From Streptomyces sp. CB02980 (GTDB lineage: Bacteria; Actinomycetota; Actinomycetes; Streptomycetales; Streptomycetaceae), in the NCBI RefSeq assembly GCF_014451325.2, contig NZ_JACSCH020000014.1, positions 1-59,053 of the forward strand: a stretch of 59,053 nucleotides of DNA. Reading direction: 5' to 3'. A program made the translations under genes and the position numbers. The notes beneath the pieces are model-generated. The model was not told the DNA's origin. It worked only from the letters and a program-made list of their open reading frames with translations, and ran no database searches. Below, in pieces: positions 49,117-57,921 of the stretch; within the stretch, counting starts at the first letter, position 1; every line of letters begins with the position of its first letter.

Positions 49117-50090
49117 CGGCACCCGACCCCGCCCTCCCCGCCCCGGTGGAGGCCCGGCCCCGGGTCGGCTCGCTCACCAGGCCCGCACGGCTGCGGCCCG
49201 GCGCCCGGGTCGCGGTCGTCGCCCCCGCCGGACCCGTCCCCGAGGAGCGGCTGCGGGCGGGGCTCGACATCCTCCGCGGCTGGGGCCTCGACCCCGTCGT
49301 CGCCCCGCACGTCCTGGACACCCACCCCACCCTCGGCCACCTCGCGGGCGCCGACCGGGCCAGGGCCCGGGACCTGACCGAGGCCTGGTGCGACCCCTCG
49401 GTCTCCGCCGTCCTCTGCGCGCGCGGCGGCTTCGGGGCCCAGCGCATGGTCGACCTCGTCGACTGGCGGGCGATCAGGGAGGCCGGGCCCAAGGCGTTCG
49501 TCGGCTACAGCGACATCACCGCCCTGCACGAGGCCTTCGCCGTCCGGGCCGGCTACTCCACCCTGCACGGTCCGATGGTCGCCGCGGGCACCTTCCTCTC
49601 GGACCCGCGCACCCAGGAGTCCCTGCGGGCCACGCTGTTCGCGCCCGAGTCGGTACGCACGCTCGGTCTGGACACGGCACGAACCCTGGCGCCGGGCCGC
49701 GCCCACGGCGTGACCCTCGGCGGCTGCGTCAGCCTCCTCGCCGCCGACCTCACCACGCCCCACGCCCGCCCCTCGGCCCGCGGCGGCCTGCTGCTCCTGG
49801 AGGACGTGGGGGAGGAGCCGTACCGACTGGACCGCATCCTCACCCAACTCCTCCGCTCCGGCTGGCTCGACGGCGTCGCGGGCATCGCCCTCGGCTCCTG
49901 GGCGGAGTGCGGCCCGTACGAGGAGATCCGAGCGGTCCTCATGGACCGTCTCGGCGACCTCGGCGTCCCGGTCGTGGAGGAACTGGGCTTCGGCCACAGC
50001 GAGACGGCCCTGACCATGCCGCTCGGCGTGTCGGCCGTCCTGGACACGGAGAGGAACACCCTCACCCTGGACGTCCCGGCCCTGCGCTGA
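49113..50090 (+). CDS. LD-carboxypeptidase (S66, LdcA-like)
   Basis: 325 residues of the S66 family: RVAVVAPAGPVPEERL at the N-terminus, CARGGFGAQRMVDLVDW, and the catalytic Ser in FVGYSDITALHEA, with Glu and His near EDVGEEPYRLDRIL and GFGHSE. LdcA trims the D-Ala from muropeptide tetrapeptides. GTGA overlap with the S9 gene. Together with the M55 enzyme it points to recycling of wall peptides. Confidence 0.93.
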   Translation: MTAPDPALPAPVEARPRVGSLTRPARLRPGARVAVVAPAGPVPEERLRAGLDILRGWGLDPVVAPHVLDTHPTLGHLAGADRARARDLTEAWCDPSVSAVLCARGGFGAQRMVDLVDWRAIREAGPKAFVGYSDITALHEAFAVRAGYSTLHGPMVAAGTFLSDPRTQESLRATLFAPESVRTLGLDTARTLAPGRAHGVTLGGCVSLLAADLTTPHARPSARGGLLLLEDVGEEPYRLDRILTQLLRSGWLDGVAGIALGSWAECGPYEEIRAVLMDRLGDLGVPVVEELGFGHSETALTMPLGVSAVLDTERNTLTLDVPALR

Positions 50091-50176
50091 GATTCGGACG
50101 AACGGGGGGCCGGGCCGCCCGAGTCACCCCGCGACGGCCTTCACTGAATCTCCGTCAATAACCTTCGTCCGGCGCA

Positions 50177-50205
50177 TTGACGGGCTCTTACACGTGTCAC
50201 AGCAT
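50177..50205 (+). promoter_or_regulatory. Probable promoter of the secreted hydrolase gene
   Basis: TTGACG (50177-50182), a 17-base spacer and CAGCAT (50200-50205). The spacer contains the palindrome ACACGTGT (50190-50197), which could be an operator. The region 50091-50176 shows only a short GC hairpin. Confidence 0.5.
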
Positions 50206-50279
50206 GGGCGCTGCCCGGGTGTCTACCAGCCGGTAGGTGCCGTGGGTCTCTCGGCGTCGTCCTCAGCGTGGAGGTCTCT

Positions 50280-52049
50280 GTGTCCCGTGCCGTGCCCCGA
50301 TCCCGCAAGGTCCTCGCGCTCGTGGCCGGAGCCGCCGCGCTTGCCGGGCCGCTGACGCTCGCCGCGCCCGCGAGTGGCGCCGAGGCCCCGTACAGCGTCA
50401 CTCCGCTGCGCTTCACCGTCGAGGCCGGTGGGCGGAGTTGTGCCGTCGACGCCGACCTGTACCGGCCCGCCGGGGTGGACGCCGCGCATCCCGCGCCCGC
50501 CGTCCTCGCCACCAACGGCTTCGGCGGCAGCAAGAGCGACGGTTCCACCGACGCCATCGGCAGGGCCTTCGCCGAGCGTGGCTATGTCGGTCTCGTCTAC
50601 TCCGGCCTCGGTTTCGGGAAGTCCGGCTGCCTGATCTCCCTCGATGACCCCGAGATCGACGGCCGCGCCGCCGCCCGGCTCGTCGACTTCCTCGCCGGCG
50701 GCCGGGCCGCCGACGACGGCACCCGCGCCGACTTCGTCGTCCGCGACGGCGCGGGCGACCCGCGCGTCGGCATGATCGGCGGCTCCTACGGCGGGGCCGT
50801 ACAGCTCGCGGCCGCCTCCGTCGACCCCCGTATCGACGCCCTCGTCCCCCTCATCACCTGGAACGACCTCGCCTACTCCCTCGCCCCCAACGCCGCCGAC
50901 CGCGCCACCCCCGGCGTCTTCAAGTGGCAGTGGGCGAACGGCTTCTACCTGATGGGCGAGGGACAGCCGCTGCTCGTCCCCTCCCTCGACCCCAGCCGGA
51001 TCAACTCGCTCCGCTGTCTGCACTTCGTCACCGACGCCTGCGACACCGTGCGGCTCCTCAACTCCGGCCGCTACCCCAAGGCCGAGACCGAGAAGATGCT
51101 CGCCTACGCCCGCAGCGTCTCCCCGGTCTCGTACATCGACCGGATCACCGCCCCCACCCTGATCGTCCAGGGCCAGGCCGACACCCTCTTCACCCTCAAC
51201 GAGGCGAACGCCACCTACGACCGGCTCCGCGAGCGCGGTGTCGACACCCGGATGATCTGGCAGTCCTGGGGACACAGCGGCGGCCAGAAGCCCGGCGAAC
51301 TCGACCTGGGACAGGGCAACCTGGAGGGAAGCTACGTCGGACAGCGGATCCTCGGATGGTTCGACCGGTACCTGCGGAAGAACCCGGCCGCCGACACCGG
51401 GCCCGCCTTCGCCTGGTACCGCGACTGGCAGAGCGGCTACGGCACCGCCGCCGGGGTGCCGGCGCTCAGCCGGCGGCTGTACCTCTCCGGCGACGGCAAG
51501 CTCGTCGACAACCGTACGAAGGTCGCCCGGGGCTCGCGCACCTACAGCAACTGGCTCTTCCCGACGAGCCATTCCGAATCCTCGCTCGCCGGGACGATCG
51601 GACTGCCCGACCCCCGGCCGTACGACACCGCCGGCACCTACCTCGGCTGGACCAGCGCCCCGCTCACCGCGCCCGTCGACCTCGTCGGCGCCCCGAGGGC
51701 CACCCTGAAGGTGGACTCGCCGGCCGCCGAGCGCGTCCAGGGCTCCGGCGACGCCGCCGACAAGCTCGTGCTCTTCGCCAAGCTCTACGACGTCGCCCCC
51801 GACGGCACCAAGACCCTGGTCAACCGCCTCGTCGCACCGGTCCGGGTGCCGGACGTCACCCGCCCCTTCACGGTCGAGCTGCCCGCCGTCGTCCACCGCT
51901 ACGAGGCCGGCCACCGGCTGGAGCTGGTGATCGCCGGGAGCGACACGGCGTACTCCGGCAACCGCGGCATCAAGCCGGTGACCGTCGTCGGCGCCCCCGG
52001 AGACCCGGGGACGCTCGAACTGCCCCTGATCCAGGGCGGGGCGGGTTAG
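50280..52049 (+). CDS. Secreted CocE/NonD-type alpha/beta hydrolase
   Basis: 589 residues with a Sec signal peptide (SRAVPRSRK, hydrophobic core, cleavage near SGA-EA at 37). Core motifs: NGFGGSKSD, nucleophile Ser in GMIGGSYGGAVQ, acid in QGQADTLF and His in WGHSGG. The C-terminal 200 residues are a jelly-roll-like domain typical of X-Pro dipeptidyl-peptidase/CocE proteins. GTG 50280 was chosen because GGAGG precedes it by five bases and it gives a clean signal peptide. Its stop overlaps that of the convergent adenosine deaminase gene in a four-base TTAG. Confidence 0.9.
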   Translation: MSRAVPRSRKVLALVAGAAALAGPLTLAAPASGAEAPYSVTPLRFTVEAGGRSCAVDADLYRPAGVDAAHPAPAVLATNGFGGSKSDGSTDAIGRAFAERGYVGLVYSGLGFGKSGCLISLDDPEIDGRAAARLVDFLAGGRAADDGTRADFVVRDGAGDPRVGMIGGSYGGAVQLAAASVDPRIDALVPLITWNDLAYSLAPNAADRATPGVFKWQWANGFYLMGEGQPLLVPSLDPSRINSLRCLHFVTDACDTVRLLNSGRYPKAETEKMLAYARSVSPVSYIDRITAPTLIVQGQADTLFTLNEANATYDRLRERGVDTRMIWQSWGHSGGQKPGELDLGQGNLEGSYVGQRILGWFDRYLRKNPAADTGPAFAWYRDWQSGYGTAAGVPALSRRLYLSGDGKLVDNRTKVARGSRTYSNWLFPTSHSESSLAGTIGLPDPRPYDTAGTYLGWTSAPLTAPVDLVGAPRATLKVDSPAAERVQGSGDAADKLVLFAKLYDVAPDGTKTLVNRLVAPVRVPDVTRPFTVELPAVVHRYEAGHRLELVIAGSDTAYSGNRGIKPVTVVGAPGDPGTLELPLIQGGAG

Positions 52050-53149
52050 ACCGACACGGCCCGGAGCGTCGCGTACCCGGGGCGGACGACCTCGTCGATC
52101 AGCCGCTGCCGCTCCGGCAGCGGCAGGAAGGCGGCCTCCAGAGCGGCGACCGTGAACTCCTCGAAGACCTCGGGACCGTAACCGAAGGCGTCCACCATGT
52201 GCTGGAACTCCTCGCTCATGGTGGTGCCGGAGACCAGCCGGTTGTCCGTGTTGAGCGTGATCCGGAAGCCCAGACGGCGCAGCTCGTCGATCGGGTGCGA
52301 GGCGTAGTCCTTCGCGGCGCCCGTCTGGAGGTTGGACGTCGGGCAGACCTCCAGGGCGATCCGGTTGTCCCGGACGTACGAGGCGAGACGGCCCAGCGTG
52401 CCGTCCTCGGAGATGTCGTCCGTGATCCGCACGCCGTGGCCGATCCGCTCGGTGCCGCAGACCTGCACGGCCTCGTGGATCGACTCCGCGCCGACGGCCT
52501 CGCCCGCGTGGATCGTGAAGTGGCAGTTCTCCCGCTTCAGGTGCTGGAAGGCGGGGAGGTGGCGGGCCGGCGGGTTGCCGATCTCGCCGCCGGCGATGTC
52601 GAAGCCGGCCACGCCCTTGTCCCGGTGCGCGACCGTGAGCCGTGCGATCTCCAGGGAGCGGTCCGTGTGGCGCATGCCCGTGAGGAGGGTGCGGACGGTG
52701 ATACGGCCGCCGGAGCGGCGCTCGCCCTCACGGAAACCGTCGTTGACGGCCTCGACGACCTCGTCGAGGGTCAGACCGCCCTCCAGGTGCTGCTCGGGGG
52801 CGTAGCGGATCTCGGCGTAGACGACACCGTCCGCCGCGAGGTCCTCGGCGCACTCGGCCGCGATGCGCGTGAGCGCCTCGCGGGTCTGCATCACCGCGCA
52901 GGTGTGGGCGAAGGTCTCCAGGTAGCGCTCCAGCGAACCGGAGTCGGCCGCGTCCCGGAACCAGACCGCGAGCGCGGCGGGGTCCTCGGTCGGCAGCGCG
53001 GTGTAGCCGCACTCCCGTGCCAGCTCGACTATGGTCGCGGCGCGCAGCCCACCGTCGAGGTGGTCGTGGAGGACGGCCTTGGGGGCCCGGCGGATCCACT
53101 CGGAGACGGTGGCGGCGGCAGGCGTGGCAGGGTTGTCAGACAAGTGCAT
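52046..53149 (-). CDS. add: Adenosine deaminase
   Basis: 367 residues with the amidohydrolase metal motifs HDHLDGG near residue 29, HAGEAVGAESI (catalytic Glu in HAGE), ERIGHGVRI and the Asp pair LNTDNRLVS. It deaminates adenosine to inosine. There is no ribosome site before ATG 53149, and TACACT (53163-53158) is a close -10 box, so the leader is very short or absent. An operator-like palindrome overlaps its first codons. Confidence 0.96.
   Translation of the reverse strand: MHLSDNPATPAAATVSEWIRRAPKAVLHDHLDGGLRAATIVELARECGYTALPTEDPAALAVWFRDAADSGSLERYLETFAHTCAVMQTREALTRIAAECAEDLAADGVVYAEIRYAPEQHLEGGLTLDEVVEAVNDGFREGERRSGGRITVRTLLTGMRHTDRSLEIARLTVAHRDKGVAGFDIAGGEIGNPPARHLPAFQHLKRENCHFTIHAGEAVGAESIHEAVQVCGTERIGHGVRITDDISEDGTLGRLASYVRDNRIALEVCPTSNLQTGAAKDYASHPIDELRRLGFRITLNTDNRLVSGTTMSEEFQHMVDAFGYGPEVFEEFTVAALEAAFLPLPERQRLIDEVVRPGYATLRAVSV
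53132..53145. promoter_or_regulatory. GntR-type operator in the start of add
   Basis: GTTGTCAGACAAGT, a perfect palindrome around one central base. The same 14-base motif with T at the centre lies upstream of the gntR gene (54278-54291). It fits the general GntR-family site GTM-N-KAC. Here it covers codons 2-6 of add, where binding would block elongation of transcription. Confidence 0.72.
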
Positions 53150-53402
53150 GGCGGGGAAGTGTACGCCACGGGGGACGGGCCCGCTGTGACGGGCCCGACA
53201 GGGGGTTGGGGCGGGGGTCCCGGGCGGGGTGCGGAGCGGGTCCCGGGCGGGGTGCGGCGGGAGCCCTGGAGGCGGTGCTCCGGGAGGCCCGGGCGGCCTT
53301 CCGGAGCCTCCGTTCGCGGGTGGCCCCGTCCGGCGGATCGGGGCCGGGCAGGACCTGGGGGTGTCCTGTCGATCAGGCCGGGCTCGCGACGCCCGGCACC
53401 GC
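53150..53402. other. G-rich spacer between gntR and add, no gene
   Basis: About 250 bases with no supported gene. It contains the add promoter at its left end, then G-rich low-complexity sequence with a repeated GGTCCCGGGCGGGGTGCGG block near 53217 and 53237 and several G-runs that could fold as quadruplex. No terminator hairpin stands out for gntR. Confidence 0.5.
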
Positions 53403-54164
53403 CTAGTGCGACTGCAGGACGGGCAGCGCCGGGGCGCCCGTCGGGAGCATGTGCTTCGCGGCCAGGACCGGGGTCTCGCCGACCCGGACGACCTGGGTGA
53501 CCAGCACGGCCGGGGTGTCCGCGGGCCGCCCCAGCTGGTCCCCGCGCCGCCGCCCGAGCAGCGTCGCCGTGATGCCGCTGTGTGCGGTGAGCGCCGTCTC
53601 CCGCGAGGCCCCGAGCAGGACCGAGAGCATGGAGACGGCGGGCCCGCGCGCGGTGCGCTCCTCCGTCGCCCGCAGGGCCCGGGCGAACTCCGGGTGCACC
53701 CGGTCGAGCAGCTCGTCGGCCGCCGCCCACTCATGGCTCAGCGCCGCCGCCGTACCCTCCCCGGTCAGCACGGACTCCCAGAACCGCAGCTCCGCGCGGG
53801 CCGGGGCGAGCAGGTGCTGGGTGGTGAAGTCGGTCGGTTCCTCGACCGTCCGCAGCAGCGCCCGCACCCGCAGCGGCGCGCCCGTGCCGATCAGCTCCTC
53901 CAGCGGCTGGACGTGCTCGAACCCGCGCCGGGGCGGCCGGTCGTTGACCGTCCGGCCCACCCCACGGCGTACGGTCAGCAGACCGTCCTCCTGGAGCAGC
54001 AGCAGCGCCTCGCGCAGGGCGGGCCGGCTCACGCCCAGCTCGGCGGCGAGTTTCGGCTCGGAGGGGAGCGTCGAGCCCGGCGGGTAGGTGCCGTCGTGGA
54101 CGGCGTCCGCGATCCGCTCGTAGAGCGCCACGACCGGCCGCCGCCGCTGTCCGCTGACCGCCAC
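53403..54164 (-). CDS. GntR-family regulator (UTRA/HutC type)
   Basis: 253 residues: a winged helix (PVVALYERIADAVHDGTYPPGSTLPSEPKLAAELGVSR-type region, residues about 10-75) and a C-terminal ligand domain ending VLVTQVVRVGETPVLAAKHMLP, as in UTRA domains. GTG 54164 follows GAGGAG by five bases and is preferred over a distant ATG at 54263. It lies just upstream of add in the same orientation and shares an operator motif with it, so it may sense a purine nucleoside. Confidence 0.88.
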   Translation of the reverse strand: MAVSGQRRRPVVALYERIADAVHDGTYPPGSTLPSEPKLAAELGVSRPALREALLLLQEDGLLTVRRGVGRTVNDRPPRRGFEHVQPLEELIGTGAPLRVRALLRTVEEPTDFTTQHLLAPARAELRFWESVLTGEGTAAALSHEWAAADELLDRVHPEFARALRATEERTARGPAVSMLSVLLGASRETALTAHSGITATLLGRRRGDQLGRPADTPAVLVTQVVRVGETPVLAAKHMLPTGAPALPVLQSH

Positions 54165-54277
54165 GGCCGCTCCTCGTCTCGGTTCGGATGGATCTGGTGG
54201 ATCTTGTGTTCCGGAGGGTCCCGGTGGGTCCCGTACCCCGGTTCCGACGGTGTCAGGGACCACGGTAGTCGGCCCAC

Positions 54278-54291
54278 GTTGTCTGACAAGT
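54278..54291. promoter_or_regulatory. GntR-type operator upstream of gntR
   Basis: GTTGTCTGACAAGT, the same palindrome as in add except for the central base. It lies 114 bases before the GTG start of the regulator and 109 before lapA, so could mediate autoregulation. The rest of the 54165-54399 gap shows nothing else I can name. Confidence 0.7.
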
Positions 54292-54399
54292 CACCCGTAC
54301 GGCTCTCCTCGCCGTCACGGTGAGGCTCCGCTCACCTCATTCTGGTCCCACGGCTGTGGCCGGGTACGACCGACGGCACGACGGAGGAGAGGGCCGGGC

Positions 54400-54651
54400 A
54401 TGAGTCCGAACGAGACGTCACGGACATCGGGCGGGGGTGCGTCCCGGTTCACCGAAGCCCTCACCCCGGGCCGGATCGGGATGGCCGTGCTCGCCATCGT
54501 CACCCTCGTCTTCATCTTCCAGAACACCCGGGAGGTCAAGATCCGGCTTCTCGTCCCCGAGGTGTCCATGCCGCTGTATCTGGCCCTGCTCGCGACCGCG
54601 CTCATCGGCGCCGCCTGCGGCTACTACGTCGCGGCCCGGAGGCGGAAGTGA
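54400..54651 (+). CDS. LapA-domain membrane protein
   Basis: 83 residues with two transmembrane helices (about 28-44 and 60-77) separated by NTREVKIRLLVPEVSMPL, the LapA (DUF1049) pattern. In Actinobacteria such small proteins are common and of unknown function. ATG 54400 follows GGAGGAGAGGG. It overlaps the next gene by four bases. Confidence 0.85.
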   Translation: MSPNETSRTSGGGASRFTEALTPGRIGMAVLAIVTLVFIFQNTREVKIRLLVPEVSMPLYLALLATALIGAACGYYVAARRRK

Positions 54652-54998
54652 AGCGGCGCGCCGTCGTGGGCGCGGGCGCCGTCCTCGCGCTCGCGGCCGT
54701 CGCCGTCACCTCGACGGAGGAGGCCGCCGCGGCCGACGACGGGGCCGGCACCCGCCCGGTGCCCGACTTCCTCGGCCGCGGCCTGTGGCGGGTCTTCACC
54801 CGGCTGGACCGCCGCACCCGGCTCGACGTCCACGACGTGAGCGGGCGGGACCGACGGGTGCTCTGGCCGCCGCGGTGGCAGGTCGTCACGCAGTACCCGG
54901 CGGCGGGCACGGGCCTCGACCGCCGCACCACCGTCATGATCGGAGTCGTACGGAAGGGGGAGAGCTGCCCGCCCCGGGTGCGCATGGCGCGGCGCTGA
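54648..54998 (+). CDS. Secreted PASTA-like small protein
   Basis: 116 residues: a signal peptide (MKRRAVVGAGAVLALAAVAV, cut near AAA-A at 28) and a single PASTA-like domain (VPDFLGRGLWRVFTRL, VVTQYPAAGTGLDRRTTVMIGVV). PASTA domains bind wall peptides or beta-lactams in kinases and PBPs; a single-domain secreted form has no assigned role. Starts GTG 54648, coupled to lapA. Confidence 0.72.
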   Translation: MKRRAVVGAGAVLALAAVAVTSTEEAAAADDGAGTRPVPDFLGRGLWRVFTRLDRRTRLDVHDVSGRDRRVLWPPRWQVVTQYPAAGTGLDRRTTVMIGVVRKGESCPPRVRMARR

Positions 54999-54999
54999 G

Positions 55000-55047
55000 G
55001 GCCCGGCACCGCTGGGCGGTCCCACGGCTGACGGCCCGGCACCGCTG
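55000..55047 (+). repeat. 15-bp direct repeat between convergent genes
   Basis: GGCCCGGCACCGCTG occurs at 55000-55014 and 55033-55047. It lies in the short gap between the PASTA-like and DUF6204 genes and may take part in a terminator fold. Confidence 0.6.
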
Positions 55048-55088
55048 CTGGGCGGGCCCCAGGCCTGACGGCGCCCGCCCGACTCCGC

Positions 55089-55421
55089 TCAGCGCTTGTA
55101 GTTGATCTTCATCGTGTCGAGGTCGGTCACCGTCGACCGCAGCCCCTTGTAACCGTGCCCGAGCTCCCCGAGCGCGGTCTCCACCCGCTCCTCCGCGAGC
55201 GCGCCCGCCATCTCGTCGCCGTCCTCCGCGTCGGAGACGACGACCAGGCGGTACGAGAAGTGCTTCAGCGTCCGGTCGTAGGCCAGCGAGCCCTCCTCCG
55301 TGAACTGCATCGCGGTCAGCCCGTGCGCGTCCACCTCGGCGAGCAGCCGGGCCCGGCTCTCCTCCGACAGACCGTCGAACGTGCCGCGCACGATGACCCG
55401 GTAGGTGTGCTGCGTGCCCAT
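55089..55421 (-). CDS. DUF6204-like small protein
   Basis: 110 residues starting MGTQHTYRVIVRGTFDGLSEE, which I recognise as the conserved opening of the DUF6204 family of Streptomyces. It has alternating strand/helix pattern of a ferredoxin-like fold and ends in KINYKR. Function unknown. A gap of 180 bases to the divergent DUF5107 gene holds no recognised site. Confidence 0.78.
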   Translation of the reverse strand: MGTQHTYRVIVRGTFDGLSEESRARLLAEVDAHGLTAMQFTEEGSLAYDRTLKHFSYRLVVVSDAEDGDEMAGALAEERVETALGELGHGYKGLRSTVTDLDTMKINYKR

Positions 55422-55601
55422 TCCTCGTACTCCCTGTGCCCTGGTTCTCCGGCCGCCCGACGGCGTACCGACCTTTCACCCTACGGCGGCGGCCGTCCGG
55501 TCCGCCGGGAATTTCCGGTCGCCCCGGCACCCCGGGACCGGCCGAAGCCCGAGGCCGAGAACCCCTGGTCAGGAAGGCCCCCGGGCGTGTTCCATGGGGC
55601 G

Positions 55602-57620
55602 ATGACGACCGTACGACGTGCCGTACTGACGCTGCCCGCCGCCCCCTTGGGCCCGGACGGCCCTCTTCCCGCACTGCGGGCCCCCGCCGGCGCCGGGGCC
55701 TATGCGGTCGACCCGCGGACCCTCGCGGAACTCCCGCGCGACATGGCCCGGGGCATCGGCCGGGACCCGCTGCGCAGCCTGCTTCCCGCCCCCGTGCGCG
55801 ACGGCTACGGCCGCGAGCGCACGCCCGCCGACGTCGACACGATCGTGATCGAGAACGACCGGCTCCGGGTGACCGTGCTGCCCGGCCTCGGCGGCCGCGT
55901 CCACTCCCTCCACCACAAGCCCACCGGACGCGAACTCCTCTACCGAAACCCGGTGTTCCAGCCGGCCGCGTTCGCCCTCAACGGCGCCTGGTTCTCCGGC
56001 GGAGTCGAGTGGAACATCGGGGCCACCGGCCACACCACCCTCTCCTGCTCGCCCCTCCACGCGGCGACCGTCCGCGCACCCGACGGCGGGCCGATGCTCC
56101 GTCTCTGGGAGTGGGAGCGACTGCGCGACCTGCCCTTCCAGGTCGACCTCTGGCTCCCGGAAGGCTCCGACTTCCTGTACGTCGGGGTCCGGATACGCAA
56201 CCCCCACGAGCACACCGCCCCCGTCTACTGGTGGTCCAACATCGCCGTCCCCGAGGACCGCCGTGTCCTTGCTCCCGCCGACGCCGCCTGGCACCACGGG
56301 TACGAGCGCGGCCTGAGCCGGGTCCCCGTACCGGTCACCGAGGACGGCACCGACCGCACGTACCCGCTGAACAGCACGCACGCCGCCGACTGGTTCTACG
56401 ACCTGCCCGAGGGCCGGCGCCGCTGGATCGCCGCCCTCGACACGGACGGCACCGGCCTCGTCCAGACCTCCACCGACCCGCTGCGCGGCCGCAAGCTCTT
56501 CGTGTGGGGCACCGGGCGCGGCGGCCGGCGCTGGCAGGACTGGCTGACGGAACCCGGCACCCCCGGCTACGCCGAGATCCAGGCCGGGCTCGCCCGCACC
56601 CAGCTGGAACACCTGGAGCTCGCGGGCGGCGCGGAGTTCAGCTGGCTGGAGGCGTACGGCCCGCTCGCCGCCGACCCCGCGACGGTGCTCGGCGACGACT
56701 GGACCGCCGCCCGCGCCGACGTCGAGCGCAGCCTGTCCGGCGTACTGCCCCGCGCCGCCGTCGACGCCGCGTACACGGCCTGGCGCGAGGGGGCGGCCGA
56801 CCTCGCTCCGGAGGAGGTCCTCGCGGCCGGATCCGGCTGGGGAGCGCTCGAAGTCCTGCGTGGGGGATACGAGTTGCCCGGTACGCCGTTCCCGGAGTCG
56901 ACGCTCGGTCCCGAGCAGGAGCCCTGGCGGGAACTGCTCCGCACCGGCGTCCTTCCACCCCCGGCGGATGGCGCGGCACCCCTGATTGCGCCGCTGGTCG
57001 CGTCCCCCTGGCGGGACATGCTGGAGACCGCGCCCGCCGACCCCACGACCGAGTACCAGCTCGGCATCGCCCAGTGGCACGCCGGTGACCGGGCCCAGGC
57101 GGTACGGAGCTGGGAGCGGGGACTCAAGGAGGCGACCACGCGCTGGCCACTGCTGTACTGCCTGGCCGTCGCCGACCGGGAGGACGGCCACCCGGAACGC
57201 GCCGCCGAGCACTTCACGGAGGCCTTCACCGACCACGAGGCGACGGAGGGCGGCGCGGAGGTCACCACCGACCACGAGGCGACGGAGGGCGGCGCGGATC
57301 TCGACGGGGCGCGGGCGCTGGTCGCCGCCGCCCTCGGCCGCGAGGCGCTCGACGCGCTCCTCGCCGTCGACCGGCCCGACCGGGCCCGGACCCTCTGGCA
57401 CCGGCTGCCGGATTCCGCCCGGCGGCGCGGGGCCTTCCGGCTGCTCGAAGTGCGGCTGCTGCTCGCCGAGGGCCGACAGGACGAGGCGCGGGCCGTCTTC
57501 GACGCGGGCTTCGAGGTCGCGGACCTGCGCGAGGGCGCCGAGATCCTGGGCGAGCTCTGGGAGCGGATCACCGACGAACTCCTGCCGGACGCCTACGAGT
57601 TCAGGATGCGACCGAGCTGA
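55602..57620 (+). CDS. DUF5107 protein with TPR-like C-terminus
   Basis: 672 residues. The N-terminal 350 residues form a galactose-mutarotase-like beta-sandwich (ENDRLRVTVLPGLGGRVHSLHHKPTGRELLYRN, GGVEWNIGATGHT, VYWWSNIAVPE), the DUF5107 domain. The C-terminal half is helical and TPR-like (YQLGIAQWHAGDRAQAVRSWERGL). It may bind or process a carbohydrate. A 39-bp unit is duplicated in frame near residues 543-566. ATG 55602. Confidence 0.85.
   Translation: MTTVRRAVLTLPAAPLGPDGPLPALRAPAGAGAYAVDPRTLAELPRDMARGIGRDPLRSLLPAPVRDGYGRERTPADVDTIVIENDRLRVTVLPGLGGRVHSLHHKPTGRELLYRNPVFQPAAFALNGAWFSGGVEWNIGATGHTTLSCSPLHAATVRAPDGGPMLRLWEWERLRDLPFQVDLWLPEGSDFLYVGVRIRNPHEHTAPVYWWSNIAVPEDRRVLAPADAAWHHGYERGLSRVPVPVTEDGTDRTYPLNSTHAADWFYDLPEGRRRWIAALDTDGTGLVQTSTDPLRGRKLFVWGTGRGGRRWQDWLTEPGTPGYAEIQAGLARTQLEHLELAGGAEFSWLEAYGPLAADPATVLGDDWTAARADVERSLSGVLPRAAVDAAYTAWREGAADLAPEEVLAAGSGWGALEVLRGGYELPGTPFPESTLGPEQEPWRELLRTGVLPPPADGAAPLIAPLVASPWRDMLETAPADPTTEYQLGIAQWHAGDRAQAVRSWERGLKEATTRWPLLYCLAVADREDGHPERAAEHFTEAFTDHEATEGGAEVTTDHEATEGGADLDGARALVAAALGREALDALLAVDRPDRARTLWHRLPDSARRRGAFRLLEVRLLLAEGRQDEARAVFDAGFEVADLREGAEILGELWERITDELLPDAYEFRMRPS
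57228..57298 (+). repeat. In-frame 39-bp duplication in the DUF5107 gene
   Basis: A 32-base block is repeated exactly (57228-57259 and 57267-57298), giving TDHEATEGGA twice, 13 residues apart, in a loop between TPR-like helices. Confidence 0.92.
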
Positions 57621-57693
57621 GGGCGGGGGCCGCCCGGGGGTGCGGTCGCTACCCTGGAGGGGACGGAGACCGTGGGGGAGCGGAGGTCCGGGG

Positions 57694-57921
57694 ATGGCGG
57701 CGTGGGCGACACAGGAGTGCCGGTGCGGGCATCCGCGTTTCCGGCACGGGGAACCCCGGTTCTCGGGAACCTGTGACGGCTGCCTCTGCGGATCCTTCGA
57801 GCTGCCCCCGGCTCCGGCCCTCGCGGACGAGCCGCCCCCGCCCCCGGAGCGGGACCGCACGCCCCACCCCGGCTGCCCCCTTCAGGACCCGGACTGCATC
57901 GGGTATCACGACATCTTCTGA
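57694..57921 (+). CDS. Small Cys-rich protein
   Basis: 75 residues. Paired cysteines CRCGH and CDGCLCG in the first half look like a zinc-ribbon; a Pro-rich linker and a second short motif CPLQDPDCIGYHDIF follow. ATG 57694 lies after GGAGG, and TACCCT (57650-57655) could be its -10 box. Codon bias is typical. I know similar small proteins as conserved hypotheticals. Its end overlaps the convergent WYL gene by 16 bases. Confidence 0.7.
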   Translation: MAAWATQECRCGHPRFRHGEPRFSGTCDGCLCGSFELPPAPALADEPPPPPERDRTPHPGCPLQDPDCIGYHDIF

